From assembly GCF_019710745.1 (NCBI RefSeq), contig NZ_JAHKJW010000031.1:14108-73176 (forward strand): 59,069 nt of DNA. The letters run 5' to 3'. The DNA is from Streptomyces beigongshangae. Lineage in GTDB: Bacteria; Actinomycetota; Actinomycetes; Streptomycetales; Streptomycetaceae. The position numbers and the translations under genes are program-made. Below, one piece after another: positions 32,459-41,387 of this stretch (position 1 is the first letter of the stretch; the number at the start of each line of letters is the position of its first letter). A model generated the notes under the pieces. It was not told where the DNA came from, searched no databases, and saw nothing but the letters and a program-made list of their open reading frames with translations.

Positions 32459-32572
32459 ATTGCACGTTTCGAGATTTTGACGCCTCTCTGTGGGGTGGAG
32501 CCCCAACGGAACGTTGGGGCTCCACCCCACAGAGAGGCAAAAAATCTTGCTGATGGCATTGCACGTTTTGAG
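32459..32572. repeat. 27-bp perfect hairpin flanked by direct repeats
   Basis: Arms 32482-32508 and 32512-32538 are perfectly complementary with a 3-nt loop. It is bracketed by near-identical 15-mers ATTGCACGTTTYGAG at 32459-32473 and 32558-32572. An A6 run follows the right arm on the plus strand, so it is not a classical terminator in either direction. It lies 50 bp inside the left end of the outer transposon. It could be a structured RNA, a recombinase-binding structure or a tiny palindromic insertion. Confidence 0.55.
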
Positions 32573-32705
32573 CTTCAGGGCGCACTTGATAGATGACGGC
32601 AGGCTCCCGGCTTGGCTGTCTCAACGGGACCCCGCCGTCCCCACTCGGGCAAGGGTTGAAGGCGGCGGGGCCCAATAAAGATCGGATAAGTTCAGTAACT
32701 AGTCC

Positions 32706-32736
32706 ACCCCGGCGGGTAGTTGTAGTACCCCGGGGT
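32706..32736 (+). terminator. Short stem with T run
   Basis: ACCCCGG (32706-32712) pairs with CCGGGGT (32730-32736), followed by TTTT. Plausible plus-strand terminator. The rest of 32573-32862 shows no gene. Confidence 0.45.
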
Positions 32737-32862
32737 TTTTGTGCTGCCCGTGAATCGGTGAGAAAGTAGGCCCAGCCGATAGCCGGCCGGTCGCTTCGTT
32801 GCGCTTCGCCAACATGCCCGAGTGGGGACGACGGAGCGACCTTCACTAAGGGAGCCACGTCT

Positions 32863-33213
32863 TTGGCGCTCGTTAAATTCAATAGTGCGCTGTCCCGTTT
32901 CGAATCCATGCAGAGCATGGTTTCGTGTATGGGACTCACCGTATTCTCCTATCTGGCCGGAGTGATCTTTCAGGAGATTCCCCCGACCTTGGAGGAAGTG
33001 CGGATGGCTGGTCTGATCTGTGGGTGGGTCGGACTCGGCATCTGTCTTCTGGCGAACGGGTCCGTTAAGAGCTTGAAGCTGATCACGAAGATCGGTAACA
33101 AGTCTCTGGACTGGTGGGTTCGGAAGTTCTGGACGAGTTCAGCTCGTGCCGCTCGCATAGGAGCGGTGGAAGCGATTCATCCGGACTCCCCTCCGGTAGG
33201 AGATGAAAACTGA
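32863..33213 (+). CDS. Small membrane protein paired with a sigma factor (cargo)
   Basis: 116 residues from a TTG at 32863. Two likely membrane helices: MVSCMGLTVFSYLAGVIFQ (~19-37) and MAGLICGWVGLGICLLA (~48-64), then a basic cytoplasmic tail. Codon use is less GC-rich than the backbone, as for all genes in this part of the outer transposon. It overlaps the sigma-factor gene that follows, so the two form a unit. It might tether or control the sigma factor, but it has no known anti-sigma signature. Confidence 0.6.
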   Translation: MALVKFNSALSRFESMQSMVSCMGLTVFSYLAGVIFQEIPPTLEEVRMAGLICGWVGLGICLLANGSVKSLKLITKIGNKSLDWWVRKFWTSSARAARIGAVEAIHPDSPPVGDEN

Positions 33214-33725
33214 CCGGGAGTGACCCGGAGGCGGCTCGGCCTCGATCGCCTGCGATCGAGGCCGAGATTGCTCGCATCGCTCACGACGAATTCCTCAATC
33301 TCAAGTCCTATCTGGTCAAGAGGCTAAAGGTCACGAAAGAGGACGCGGAGGAGGCTGCGCAGGACTCCATGCTGAGCCTTGTCAAGGCCGTGAGGAATGG
33401 CACGGAAATCGAGAATCCCCGAGCGTGGTTGCGCCTGGTGGCTTCACGCAGCGCCTTCCGAAAGTGGAACGATAGCGAGATTCCTCTGGGTGAATTCCCA
33501 GATTCCGAGGATGGGCCGACAGAGGATTACATCCTCACCCGACTCGTTCTGTATGACTTGATTAAGGAGATACCAGACGAGCAGAGGCAGGCATTCCTGC
33601 TTCATCTTGAGGGGTATCAATCCGTCGAGATAGCGATACTGCTTGGCAAAACTTCTGCGACTGTCAGGTCGAACATTCGCTATGCGCGGAAGCGTCTTCA
33701 AGCGTCTGTGGACTGGAGGGAATGA
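33210..33725 (+). CDS. ECF-like sigma-70 family sigma factor (cargo)
   Basis: About 171 residues. Region 2 is visible (AHDEFLNLKSYLVKRLKVTK, AEEAAQDSMLSLVKAV, NPRAWLRLVASRSAFRKW) and region 4 (LIKEIPDEQRQAFLLHLEGY, SVEIAILLGKTSATVRSNIR). The reading frame opens after a stop at 33204-33206. The best start is a CTG at 33210, six bases after AGGAG and overlapping the upstream stop; the first ATG (33369) would remove region 2. It may direct transcription of transposon genes or of host genes. Confidence 0.75.
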   Translation: MTGSDPEAARPRSPAIEAEIARIAHDEFLNLKSYLVKRLKVTKEDAEEAAQDSMLSLVKAVRNGTEIENPRAWLRLVASRSAFRKWNDSEIPLGEFPDSEDGPTEDYILTRLVLYDLIKEIPDEQRQAFLLHLEGYQSVEIAILLGKTSATVRSNIRYARKRLQASVDWRE

Positions 33726-33740
33726 GAGGGCTGGTAACGG

Positions 33741-33983
33741 TCAATCGGGATGACTGGCCCTCAGCTGAGGGAGCCCTAGGTCGACTGGACTGTTGCGCGC
33801 GAAGCGTCGGGTCTGTTCGCGTTTGCCCCGAAGGAAGGTGAGCGTGAGGTCGATGCCCTCGACCTCACCTTGCCACTTCTCCAGAAGCGCTCGTTGTCGA
33901 CGACCAATCAGGTCCTCCTCGATCTCATCGAGGCGGGACAGCATCTTGGGGTTGATGCTGAGCATCGGGCAGCGGATGCAGGC
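33741..33983 (-). pseudogene. tnpB: tnpB of the outer transposon, 3' part
   Basis: Reads ACIRCPMLSINPKMLSRLDE, then EGIDLTLTFLRGKREQTRRF and ends VDLGLPQLRASHPD. This is the typical C-terminal tail of this TnpB type (compare HACVRCSLLRPDPAQRARLA...VDLGIPVPP in the inner TnpB). It completes the outer TnpB, whose first 732 codons end HEHA at 39192. Joining the two gives about 811 residues in frame. Confidence 0.8.
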
Positions 33984-34019
33984 TTCTCTGAACTTCCGGC
34001 TCTTGTGTGGGACCAGTGC

Positions 34020-34958
34020 TCAGGCGTCAGGTTTGAATGGGAACGGCTTCCTCGTCTGGGCTAGTTCCCGAAGAATGAGGACCTTCGTGGCTTGCGGGGT
34101 TCGACCAACGACCTCCGTTTCAAAGAGGCATTCGAATGATGCATGCGATGATGCCAATTCTGCGCTCGTGGTCTCCGTGAGCAGCCTGGCCCCGGCCCAG
34201 CTGCCGTAACCGAAGCTACCTGCGACGATCAGGGTGGGAACCTGCGGGTTGAACGGGTTCCTGGTTTTCACCACGATCCCGTAGTCGGTTACTTCGCCCT
34301 GTCTCAGCAACCTGGGGGCGTAGGTCCGTTCAGTCTGGCTGTCTTGGATGGAGACATCGTGGGGAGTACGTTGCCTGAAGCCCAGTGAGCATGGCAGGCG
34401 CTTCATAATTTCATCTGTGATCGCGTTGGCGTCTGGCCCTCCGATCAGAATGAGGGGGTTGCGTCTTGCCTCACCGCCCACCCGGTCGCTATATGTGATC
34501 ACGGGAGACGGCGCGCCAATTCGAACGAAGTGCTGCTGGATCTCGGATAGCGCGAAGGCGTCGCCCACTCCGATCAGACCTGACGGCTCCCATCTGGAAA
34601 ACTGATGCAAGCCGACCACTAGTGTGAGATCAGGCTTGGCAAACTCGCGCCAGAATTCCCGGAATTGACGGCCTTTTGCTCGGCTTGCGGAAGCGGCTTG
34701 TCGAGGTGACTCTCGCAGTCGGTGCCGTGCTTCCAGCCAGGGTTTCGGGTCATGTCCGCATGCCTTGACGAACTTCTCCAAGGTGCTCGGTCGTGGGACA
34801 TCGGTTGCACCGTTGATCATGCCGTGGATCGTCGAAGCGCTGAGCGTGCTCTCCGCAGCCAGCGCCTGAATACTCAACCCGCGTGCGTCGAACAGCCGTG
34901 CCAACTGCTCGATCAGATCTTCGCGACTGTGAATCTGATCCGGATTGATCCGCGCCAT
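34020..34958 (-). CDS. HTH protein with an unknown sensor-like domain (cargo)
   Basis: 312 residues from the ATG at 34958, with GGAGGATGAG upstream. A Cro/C1-type HTH covers ~10-70 (DLIEQLARLFDARGLSIQAL, STLSASTIHGMINGATDVPR). From ~110 there is an alpha/beta domain with strand-glycine patterns suggestive of nucleotide binding: LTLVVGLHQFSRW, NPLILIGGPDANAITDEIM, DYGIVVKTRNPFNP, TLIVAGSFGYGSWAGARL. This could be a Rossmann-like sensor coupled to DNA binding. Family not recognised with confidence. It could regulate the inner transposon or sense a nucleotide signal such as in phage infection; both are speculative. Confidence 0.6.
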   Translation of the reverse strand: MARINPDQIHSREDLIEQLARLFDARGLSIQALAAESTLSASTIHGMINGATDVPRPSTLEKFVKACGHDPKPWLEARHRLRESPRQAASASRAKGRQFREFWREFAKPDLTLVVGLHQFSRWEPSGLIGVGDAFALSEIQQHFVRIGAPSPVITYSDRVGGEARRNPLILIGGPDANAITDEIMKRLPCSLGFRQRTPHDVSIQDSQTERTYAPRLLRQGEVTDYGIVVKTRNPFNPQVPTLIVAGSFGYGSWAGARLLTETTSAELASSHASFECLFETEVVGRTPQATKVLILRELAQTRKPFPFKPDA

Positions 34959-35127
34959 CTCATCCTCCGGATCGGGGCGTTCGCTGCCATTCGGAATGGT
35001 AACCCGAATGCCTTGTGACCTGGATAGATGAGCATTTTCGCGCGTTGTTGACCATTGCTGTCGCTTCAGAATGCTCGGAGCGTACAGCCTGTGCTCACCA
35101 GTCAGCATCGTTGACGAAGGAGTTTTG

Positions 35128-35316
35128 GTGAGCAGGAAGAAGGGTCGTCCGGTGCGCGACGCGGCACCGCCGAGCGACACAGTCACGCAAACGCTCGGCA
35201 TCATCCTCGACAAGGCCATGGCCAGCTGGTCCGCTGTCCTGCGTCTCACTATGGCTTGCATCGCGCTGTGCCTGCCTGTGGCGGCAGCTGTAACGGTGTA
35301 TCTCTTCCTTCACTGA
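35128..35316 (+). CDS. Tiny single-pass membrane protein (cargo)
   Basis: 62 residues from a GTG at 35128, with GAAGGAG five bases upstream. A basic N-terminus (VSRKKGRPVRDAAPP), an amphipathic stretch (TQTLGIILDKAMASWSAVLR) and one C-terminal membrane helix (MACIALCLPVAAAVTVYLFL). It is divergent from the HTH-sensor gene (169 bases apart), so the pair may share a control region. Function unknown. Confidence 0.5.
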   Translation: MSRKKGRPVRDAAPPSDTVTQTLGIILDKAMASWSAVLRLTMACIALCLPVAAAVTVYLFLH

Positions 35317-35393
35317 CCTTCAGCTGTAGTTCATGGTGGGTGGCAGGCGGTGACGCCGATGGCGGCGTTTCTCTGGATGTGATCAACGTTGCT

Positions 35394-37874
35394 TCACGCG
35401 AGATCCGCTGCTTGCGCCGATCTTCTGGGTGGGACGGGAATCCCGAGGTCGACAACCATGTGCCGTCCGGCGCGACGGTCGAGCTGGGCGAGTTTGTCCT
35501 CGGCTCCGGCGAGGCTGACCCGCAGGCCCTCGACCTCGCCGAGCCAGCCTTCCGTCTCGGCTTCGGCGATGCGGGCGATCAAGTTGTCGCGGATCTCGGC
35601 AAGCCGTGCCCGTTGGGCCGGGTCAGGTCGGAGGAGCGAGCATCTGACACAAGCGTGCTCATGAATGCAGGGGGATCCGAAGGCGCGTGCGCAGGTGCCG
35701 ATGGACACCTTCCGCTTCTCGAAGTGGGCGAGGAAGGCGTCCCACTCATCCTCTGTCGGGATCCGGTACTCCTCGCCGGGGCGGGAGGCTCGTCGGCGGG
35801 CGATGAACGCCCGGTGGGCCTCGATCGTCTCGGCAGGGTAGATCGCCTTGTATCCGATCGTGGTGTCGATGTTCTTGTGACCGCAGATGACTTGGGCAAT
35901 GTGCGGGGGCAGTCCGTTCATGATGGCGTCGGTGACGAAAATCCTTCGAAAGTCATGGGGAGAGAAGGACAGTGCCTCGCCTTCGGCGTTGGTCAGCCCG
36001 GTCGCGGCCAGCGCATTGATCAGCAGTTTGCGGATCGCGGTCGGTGTGAAAGCGCGGTGCTCGGAGCCGATGCCGCGCTGGAACAGCAGCGGCATCGGCG
36101 GGTTCCAGACCTTCTCGCGGACGTCATAGGCAGCCACCAGCGGAACCATCCCGCCGGGACCGCGCAGTCGACTGATGATGGCGCTGAGGACGTCGGCGAG
36201 TTCTGGGCTAACCAACAGGAGTCGCTCGGTGTCGGTCTTGGACGGAGCGATCTGCAGCAGCGGCACGACCTCGCCGGTGGCCGGGAGCCGGTACTGGGTG
36301 ACGCTGTGGTGCGTGAGTTCCAGGAGTTCCTCGTTGCGAACGCCGGTCAGACGCAGGACCTCGATCGCGGCGAACGCCCAGAAGGCTTCCTCTTCTTCAT
36401 AGGACAGGTTCCGTCGGCGCCCGCTGGAGGTCTCTTCGGCCCACGTGAGGTGGCCTGCGGCCTTCGGAGCGATGGCTCTGCGCAGGGCTCGGCCGGTGCC
36501 GGGGATCAGTTCTCCAGGCTCGGTGTCTCCCGCGACCTGGAGCAGGCCGGCGGCTTCACGGCGCCGTCGGTCGGTGGTGCTGACCAGGATGGGGAGGACG
36601 GGCAGCCGCTCGCGGGTACGCTGATCCATCCGGGCTTTGCGTCTCTTGCGTTCCTTTGCCTTGTGGATCTCGTCGTCGCTGATCGGGCAGGGCACGGCCC
36701 ATGGCCCCCAGCGGGCCGGTTCCTCGGCCGCCCATTGCGCGATGTCGAGGTAGAACGCTCGGACGCGCATGAGTTCGTCCTTGGCGTTGAGTCGCGGGCT
36801 GGAGACCTCGACGCTCTTGCCGTCGGGACCGACGACGTTGCGCTTCTTGACTTTCAGGTCGTCCTTCCAGGCGCGAGCCACCGCCGGGGGTAGCCGCAGT
36901 GAGTCGATTCCCGGTGCCAGAGCTTCGATCCGGGCCCAGAACAGGCCCGCGAGCGTGCGCGAGATCGCGTCCAGGCTGGCGAAGTCCAGCGATGGTTGGC
37001 GCTCGCGCAGATAGTCCACGATCACGTCGCGTACCGGTTGGCACCGGATCCGGTAGCGGTCCACCAACTCTTCGATGCTCAACTGGCCCAGGGCGAGCCC
37101 GAAGGCACGAATCGTGGCAGGGGCATCCTCGGGGAAGATGCCCAGGGCCCGCAGCCGCAGGTAGAAGTCGACCTTCTTCTGCCCGCCGCGGGCGTGCACC
37201 CGGCGCTGGGTGTCGACGAGCTCCACGCAGTCGCCGACGGTGATGTCGCTGATCCGTCCGCCCTTGCAGGCCAGCAGGGTGGCGATCCGCGTCGCGGCGA
37301 TCTGCGCATCCTTGCGCGAGGTCGCTGGCCCGGCGGCGGCCAGCTGGTGCAGGCGCGCGAATCCGTCCGGGTCTCGGACTTCGGCCATCACGGAGGCGAG
37401 ATACCGGTGCGTGCGGGTGAGCATCCACGGCAGAGCAGGACGGATGACGTCTCCGCAGATCAGCATGAGCAGCCCGGAGGTCAGGTCTTCCCGGTCATGC
37501 GATGGTGAGGGCCCGCACTCGCTCAGCCACCGCTGTGGGAGCTCCACCCAGGCGGCTCCGCACAAGTCCTCGGCCCCCGTGGCCATCCAGCGCTGCTGCC
37601 ACGTATCCCCGGGCTGGCACGACAGCCAATGCAGCAGCTTGGTCACCCCACGGCGTCGTCCGGCCCGGGTGCCGTTCGCCGCAGGCAGGAACGGCGGCGC
37701 CGTCAGGCGTCGCAGCGTCTCCTCAGACGACTGCGCGGTCTGGGACCACCACCGCTCCGCGGTCCGGGCCGGGAACTGCTCGCGTAGCCGACTGTTCCGC
37801 GCCTGGGCCTGCTCCGCGGTCGCGTTCGTGATCTCCAACGGCTTGCGCGTCGCGTGCTTGACGACAGCTGTCAT
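35394..37874 (-). CDS. tnpB: TnpB-type tyrosine recombinase of the inner transposon
   Basis: 826 residues from the ATG at 37874, overlapping the tnpA stop by ATGA. Catalytic domain at ~530-710: Arg in LTGVRNEELLELTH, HxxR in SPHDFRRIFVTDAI, His in ICGHKNIDTTIGYK and the probable nucleophile Tyr in GYKAIYP. The end has a Cys/His cluster CARAFGSPCIHEHACVRC and a coiled coil. Unlike the tnpABC-type TnpB proteins there is no N-terminal zinc cluster, and it goes with the absence of tnpC. Confidence 0.85.
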   Translation of the reverse strand: MTAVVKHATRKPLEITNATAEQAQARNSRLREQFPARTAERWWSQTAQSSEETLRRLTAPPFLPAANGTRAGRRRGVTKLLHWLSCQPGDTWQQRWMATGAEDLCGAAWVELPQRWLSECGPSPSHDREDLTSGLLMLICGDVIRPALPWMLTRTHRYLASVMAEVRDPDGFARLHQLAAAGPATSRKDAQIAATRIATLLACKGGRISDITVGDCVELVDTQRRVHARGGQKKVDFYLRLRALGIFPEDAPATIRAFGLALGQLSIEELVDRYRIRCQPVRDVIVDYLRERQPSLDFASLDAISRTLAGLFWARIEALAPGIDSLRLPPAVARAWKDDLKVKKRNVVGPDGKSVEVSSPRLNAKDELMRVRAFYLDIAQWAAEEPARWGPWAVPCPISDDEIHKAKERKRRKARMDQRTRERLPVLPILVSTTDRRRREAAGLLQVAGDTEPGELIPGTGRALRRAIAPKAAGHLTWAEETSSGRRRNLSYEEEEAFWAFAAIEVLRLTGVRNEELLELTHHSVTQYRLPATGEVVPLLQIAPSKTDTERLLLVSPELADVLSAIISRLRGPGGMVPLVAAYDVREKVWNPPMPLLFQRGIGSEHRAFTPTAIRKLLINALAATGLTNAEGEALSFSPHDFRRIFVTDAIMNGLPPHIAQVICGHKNIDTTIGYKAIYPAETIEAHRAFIARRRASRPGEEYRIPTEDEWDAFLAHFEKRKVSIGTCARAFGSPCIHEHACVRCSLLRPDPAQRARLAEIRDNLIARIAEAETEGWLGEVEGLRVSLAGAEDKLAQLDRRAGRHMVVDLGIPVPPRRSAQAADLA

Positions 37875-39112
37875 GACGAGCGCCCGAACAGGACGTCCAG
37901 CGACGCCGGGTCGTAGCCCGGTGCCGGCAGCGGAGGTGCCGGCTGGATGTCCTCGCGGGCCTGGCGTGCGTGGTGCGCCAGCACGCTGGCCACGACCTCG
38001 TCCTTGTGCGGCGTCAGATATACCTCCGTGGCGGACAGGTGAGCGTGTCCGAGCACCCACTGCACGTCGGACAGCGTCAGCTTCGGGTCGCGCACCATGC
38101 GGGCGGCCGCGCTGTGCCGCAGGTCGTGAAGTGTCCAGTCGGCGCCGAGCGAGGCGTTGACGCGCTCGAACATCCGGTGGGCACCGTGGTAGGTCAGGGG
38201 GCGGATCGGGTCTCGCCGTGTCCACCACACCGGCTGAGTGCGGCCTCGCGCAATCTGGCCTTGTACCTCCTGCTGGTAGAGGCGAAGCCATACGAATGCG
38301 TCCGCCGATGCCGGCACCTGCTGGACCGCCCGCGAGCCCTTGCGCACCACGCTGATCAACTGCTGGCCGGGGTCGACATCACGCTGACGCATGCCGATCA
38401 GTTCCGAAGCCCGCACCCCGGTGGAGATCCAGAAGGCGACCAAGGCCCGGTCGCGGTTGGAGGGCAGCGCCGCAAACAGCTTGTTGAACCATGCTTCTGG
38501 AATCGAGCGCGGGATCCGCCGCGGCAGGCTCGGCCGGTAGCGGCCCACCTGCTCGGGCCTCCAGCCGTCCATCGGATTGTGGTGCGTGTGAGCCCGCCCA
38601 GAGCGGCGGGACAGATCCAGCGGGAACGGATTGAGCAGCGGGCCGGTCCCCGCATCACGGTGCACATCGTAGAACCGGCGCAGGACCGTCTCACTGTGTA
38701 CGACGGTGGCCGGAGTGTATCCGGATCCGGTCGACGGCTTCCCGGTCACCGGGTTCGCTGCACCGCCTCCCCGTGCCGCTCGCGGGCCCTGGGCCTTGAC
38801 CTTCCTGGGTTTGACGGTCTCTTGGATCCAGCAGCTGAAGTCCCTGGCCTCTCGACGGGTCGCCCGGTTCCAGGAAACGTCCACGGCCTGCAGGAACCGC
38901 CACCACCGCAACAGATCCATCCCGTAGGAACGAACCGTTGACGGGGCTTTCCCCGCGGCCAGCAACTCCTGAAAGTAGACGGCGACCGCCCCGACGGCCG
39001 CTCCGTCGGGATCGATCAGCCGGTAGGGCTCGTACCGGTCGCCGGTCTCCACCAGCCGACCCCACCGGGGAACCACCAGGGCCGCCAAGTCTCGTCGGGG
39101 AACATCGTTCAT
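37871..39112 (-). CDS. tnpA: TnpA-type tyrosine recombinase of the inner transposon
   Basis: 413 residues from the ATG at 39112 (a GTG one codon earlier is possible). Core-binding domain APSTVRSYGMDLLRWWRFLQ. Catalytic set: Arg in ISTGVRASELIGM, HxxRH in LHDLRHSAAARMV, His in LGHAHLSATEVY, Tyr in TEVYLTPHKDE. About 80 bp separate the start from the right end. It overlaps tnpB by 4 bases. Confidence 0.9.
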   Translation of the reverse strand: MNDVPRRDLAALVVPRWGRLVETGDRYEPYRLIDPDGAAVGAVAVYFQELLAAGKAPSTVRSYGMDLLRWWRFLQAVDVSWNRATRREARDFSCWIQETVKPRKVKAQGPRAARGGGAANPVTGKPSTGSGYTPATVVHSETVLRRFYDVHRDAGTGPLLNPFPLDLSRRSGRAHTHHNPMDGWRPEQVGRYRPSLPRRIPRSIPEAWFNKLFAALPSNRDRALVAFWISTGVRASELIGMRQRDVDPGQQLISVVRKGSRAVQQVPASADAFVWLRLYQQEVQGQIARGRTQPVWWTRRDPIRPLTYHGAHRMFERVNASLGADWTLHDLRHSAAARMVRDPKLTLSDVQWVLGHAHLSATEVYLTPHKDEVVASVLAHHARQAREDIQPAPPLPAPGYDPASLDVLFGRSS

Positions 39113-39191
39113 CACAACCGGAGACCGTAGTGCTCGATGACTCTATCCGCCCACTGAACTGGGCATTCTCCCGGCTTCGTTCAGTCAACGG

Positions 39192-41387
39192 GGCGTGTTC
39201 GTGCGCGCATGGCGTCCCATAGGGGCGGCCGCAGGAGCCGAGTTCGATGCGGCGCTTGTCGAAGTGCTCCTGGAAGTCGCTCCACTCCTCAGAGGTGGGT
39301 GCCCGGTACTCCTCCATCGGCCGCTCGGCCCGGCGCCGGGCGAGGAACTGCTGGTAGTTGCTGATCACGTCCTCGTTGAAGACCGCGACGTAGCCGCGGG
39401 TGGTGCGGATATCGAGATGTCCGAGTAGGGCTGCCCCGATGTGGATCGGCAGGCCGTTGTTGACCAGTTCCGTCGCGAAGAGCCTTCGGAAGTCGTGCGG
39501 CGCGAACTTGACGCCCTCGAACTGCGGGTGCGTGCGGGTGAGCGCTTCGCAGGCTCTTCTGATGGCCCGCCAGAGGGTGGTGGTGGACATGCCGCGCTGC
39601 GTGCCGCCGTGGAAGTTCTGGAACAGGTAGGGCAGTGGTTCGCTCCAGGTCTTCTCGTGCGGGTCGTAGCGGACGCAGACCGGGACGGCGCCGTGTTCGT
39701 GGCGGTGCCGGCGGATGATCTGTGCGATGACGTGGAAGAGCTCGGCGGCCATGGGGACGACCCGTTCGCGGTCGCTCTTGGACGGGCTGATGACCAGCAG
39801 GGCCACGACTTCGCCGTTGGGCCGCTGGTATTGCCGGACGCTGAGGTGGGTCAACTCGGTCAGTTCCTCGGCTCGCACTCCCGCGAGCCGCAGCGTCTCG
39901 ATGATGGCCCACTGCCAGAAGGCGTAGTTCTCGTCCCGGGAGATGTGTACCAGTTCGCCGGTGGTCCGGTTGACCGCGCGGACCGGTGGGCGGTTGTGCC
40001 GCTGGTCCTTGGTGGAGACCCGGAGCCAGGTGACGCCCTCGGCGGTGAACTCCTCACCGTTTTCCACCTTCAGCGCGGCATCGAGCAAGCTCCGCAGGCG
40101 GTGCCAGGTGTCGGTGACGTGCTGGGACAGGATGGGAAGAAGGGGCTGCCGGTCGCGGGTGCGGTTGGCCATGCGTTCTTGGAGGCGGCGGCGCCGGACC
40201 TGGAACCACCGCAGGTCGGAGTCGAGGATGGGGCAGGGGGCGACCCATTTCGCCCAGCGTTCCGGCTCGGCGGCGGACCAGGTGTGCAGGTCGAGGTAGA
40301 GAGCGCGGACTGCCATCATCGGCCCGTCGACGTCAAGCCGTGGCTTGCCGTCGGGCAGGACCATCAGCCATTCCTTCCATGCCGTGAAGGTTTCTTCGGA
40401 CAGCCTGAGGTCCCCCTGGTCGGGGTTGATCTTCTCGATCTGCTTCCAGAAGACGCTGACCAGAAGGTTCGTCAGCTGTCGCAGGGTCGAGTAGTCCAGG
40501 CCCGCGGAGCGGCGGTGGATGTACTCGACCAGGAGGTCCCTGACCTCGCGGTTGCGCACGTTGTGGCGGTCGACGGCCTCGTCGACGGGGATCTGGCCCC
40601 GGGTGACGGCGCCGCGCAGGCTGCGGGGCGTGGAGGACGGGAACTGGCCCATCTCGTGGAGGATCGGCCAGGACAGGGCGGCGCCGAAGCAGCCGTTGCC
40701 CCCGGTCAGATCGTGTTTGCGGGACTCGACGGAGTAGTGCAGCAGGGCCTCGGGCGTCAGGTCCTTCAGGTCGATGCCGAAGACGGTCAACGCGCAGCAG
40801 ACGTCGAACTTGGCTCTGCCGCGGCGGGCCTGGCTCATGGGCAGCTGGTCGGCTCGCTCGCAGAACTCCTCCAGCCACGGGTCCTGGGCGACACCGCGGA
40901 ACCAGGGCGAGTAGTGGAAGAAGCGGTTGCAGCGGAAGCCCAGCAGGGTGGGACGGACCAGCCGCAGGGCGAACGCGTAGCCGGTCGCGCGGTTCAGCTG
41001 GTTGTGCAGGTACTTGTTGTCGCCGGCCGCGTCGCTGACCGGCCGCCCCTCGTCGTGTCCGGACGCCTCCCACCGCTCCTGCCAGGTCGCCCCGGGAAAG
41101 GCGGCGAGGTGGTGGAGGAAGGGCCGCATGGCGCTGCGCTGCTTCCACTTCAGTGCCTCGGAGTTGGAGAAGTGATCGGCGGTGAGCTGGACGATCTCCT
41201 CCGCCGGCATCGTGCTGAGGTCACCCAGCGAGCGGGGCGGCCTGGACGGCGCCGGAGGCAGGGCCGGGGTGACGGCGGTCGGCGTGTAGATGCCTTCCGG
41301 GACGGGTCCCTCGCCCTGGTGGCGGCGGACCCGGTTGGTCGTCGGGCCCTTGATCCGCTGGCTGTTTCCGACCTTACTGCCCGGCAC
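39192..41387 (-). pseudogene. tnpB: tnpB of the outer transposon, 5' part
   Basis: From a GTG at 41387 (overlapping the outer tnpA stop by 14 bases), 732 codons of a TnpB-type recombinase. Catalytic residues are present: Arg in LAGVRAEELTELTH, HxxR in APHDFRRLFATELV, His in LLGHLDIRTTRGY, Tyr in RGYVAVFN. The Cys cluster CGRPYGTPCAHEHA is cut by the inner transposon. The open frame runs on to 38691 in unrelated sequence. Because the catalytic domain is intact, a chimeric protein might still be made, but the conserved tail is replaced. Confidence 0.85.

Larger units (their letters stand above)
33984..39194. mobile_element. Inner Tn554-like tnpAB transposon nested in the outer tnpB (5.2 kb)
   Basis: It separates the outer tnpB after codon 732 (HEHA) from its tail CIRCPML. 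GGC occurs at both junctions (33981-33983 and 39192-39194), and excision rejoins the frame exactly. Content: an HTH-sensor gene and a tiny membrane protein (cargo), then tnpB and tnpA on the minus strand, with tnpA starting about 80 bp from the right end. No tnpC is present. CTGAAC occurs near both ends in inverted orientation, but at slightly different offsets. It is oriented like the other four elements. Confidence 0.8.

Noticed and set aside
38691..39191. C-terminal extension of the outer TnpB (open for about 165 more codons)
   Set aside because: It is the wrong frame of the inner tnpA and of the transposon end; the true tail is at 33741-33983.
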